Below, in pieces: positions 63,281 to 64,000 of a stretch of 64,000 bases of DNA. The DNA comes from Campylobacter coli (GTDB taxonomy: Bacteria > Campylobacterota > Campylobacteria > Campylobacterales > Campylobacteraceae), in the NCBI GenBank assembly GCA_039516895.1, contig CP154437.1, positions 372,001-436,000 of the forward strand, given 5' to 3'. The notes beneath the pieces are model-generated. The model was not told the DNA's origin. It was given only the letters and a program-made list of their open reading frames with translations, and did no database searches. The position numbers and the translations under genes were made by a program. How positions within the stretch are numbered: position 1 is the first letter of the stretch; each line of letters opens with the position of its first letter.

Positions 63281-64000
63281 TTGTTAAATAAAGAATTAGA
63301 ACTTTTTAAGAAAAATCTCAATACTTATGCACAAAACTATAGAAAATTTTTTTTAAAACAAGGATCATTTAGTCTTTATCATTCGAAAAATATGGATAAT
63401 TTTTTAAAGCAAACTTATGATATAGTATTAAAAGAATGTTTTGAAAATTTTTTGCCTGCAAGCGATAATATACCTTTTTGTGTTTTGGCAAGTAAAGGAT
63501 ATGCAAAAAATAATCTTTGTGCAAATGAAAGCATTTCTTTAATTTTTGTTTATAAGGATATCAAAGCTTATCATTTAAAACCTATGATTAAAGCTTTTAT
63601 AGAAATATTAAATGATGTGCATTTGCAAATTGATTATGTGGTTTTAGAGCTAAATGGGCTTTATAATGCCAGTAATGAACTTAAAACAACCATAATAGGT
63701 GCTCGATTTATATGTGGATCTAAAATTTTATTTAAATCAGTCAAGGAAAAATTTGATAGCATACTTCATGCAAATAAAAACGAATTTGCCCAAATTTTAC
63801 TTGCAAATTTTAAAGATTTTAACCTTCCTTTTATCAAGCAAGAATTTAACATAAAAAAAGATTTTGGAGGCTTAGATCACTTACGAGCCTTGGAAAGTTT
63901 GTTGATTCTTTTTAAAAACTCCCCTAAAAATTATGCTTTAAATTTTATAGATGAAAAAAATTTAAGCGAGTTGCGCTTAGCGGCTGATTTTTTATTGTCC
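63281..64000 (+). CDS. GlnD-like nucleotidyltransferase family protein, 3' end outside window
   Basis: Frame open from a TTG at 63281 (AGAGAG ribosome site) to the end of the window, 240 codons seen. The layout matches PII-uridylyltransferase-type proteins, with FIDEKNLSELRLAADFLL late in the visible part and DFGGLDHLRALESLLIL as the counterpart of the GGLRDI-type motif. The usual GSxxR...SDxD catalytic set is replaced by ASKGYAKNNLCANESISLIF, so it may not transfer nucleotides. Corresponds to Cj1367c as I recall. A TTG start is unusual and an internal start is possible. Confidence 0.7.
   Translation, partial: MLNKELELFKKNLNTYAQNYRKFFLKQGSFSLYHSKNMDNFLKQTYDIVLKECFENFLPASDNIPFCVLASKGYAKNNLCANESISLIFVYKDIKAYHLKPMIKAFIEILNDVHLQIDYVVLELNGLYNASNELKTTIIGARFICGSKILFKSVKEKFDSILHANKNEFAQILLANFKDFNLPFIKQEFNIKKDFGGLDHLRALESLLILFKNSPKNYALNFIDEKNLSELRLAADFLLS

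Overview
The window is AT-rich epsilonproteobacterial chromosome. Gene content and order match Campylobacter jejuni closely: kpsC-kpsS, the lone cytochrome P450, gapA-pgk-tpiA-fabI, feoAB, katA, selAB, an mlaA/mlaC/RND operon and mqnE. In the numbering of the NCTC 11168 reference, as I recall it, the window runs backwards from the capsule locus to about Cj1367. No tRNA, rRNA, insertion sequence or CRISPR array was seen.

Region 1 (1-19650) is the kpsC/kpsS end of a capsule locus. All genes are on the + strand and most overlap or abut. Four glycosyltransferase-type genes come first (1-6230). A cassette follows (6242-11230): a CMP-sugar-acid synthetase homologue, an HpcH/HpaI aldolase, a D-2-hydroxyacid dehydrogenase, a nucleotide-sugar epimerase homologue, a cyclase-family hydrolase, a YhcH-family protein and a HAD phosphatase. 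After another transferase-like gene (11227-12309, with a G9 tract) comes a second cassette (12306-16404): a phosphodiesterase-like barrel, a HAD-kinase fusion, a class II aldolase and a protein with two tandem nucleotidyltransferase domains. Together they look like two pathways for unusual activated capsule building blocks; neither product can be named from sequence. Five otherwise different proteins share a C-terminal module with two SYKLG-type motifs. kpsC and kpsS then build the Kdo linker.

Region 2 (19685-33855) is core genome: a membrane hydrolase/P450 operon, acpS-fliL, a phosphohexomutase, rsfS-nadD, lower glycolysis with fabI, an orphan hydrogenase small subunit (hydA2) and feoAB. A long non-coding gap at 24988-25629 holds a sigma54-like promoter, a 36-codon ORF and a hairpin.

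Region 3 (about 33980-37480) is a decayed integrated plasmid: a frameshifted RepB-type initiator, fragments of a second one, two copies of a structured leader plus a 90-aa gene, mobilization-gene remnants, inverted repeats and an oriT-like cruciform.

Region 4 (37503-44052) holds five co-oriented metabolic genes (MmgE/PrpD, fumarate-lyase family, PLP sulfur-amino-acid enzyme, DcuC-type carrier, RidA), divergent from a YheO-type regulator. Several are pseudogenes in NCTC 11168 as I recall, but are full length here.

Region 5 (44056-64000) carries katA with its ankyrin partner, a probable iron-responsive operon ending in fldA, an iron-sulfur protein with selA-selB (selenocysteine insertion), a DsbC-like protein and a lipoprotein, an MFS efflux pump, rdgB, the Mla-like operon, purine salvage and uptake, mqnE for menaquinone and the start of a degenerate GlnD-like gene. 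The block 47859-53994 appears inverted relative to the reference order I remember.
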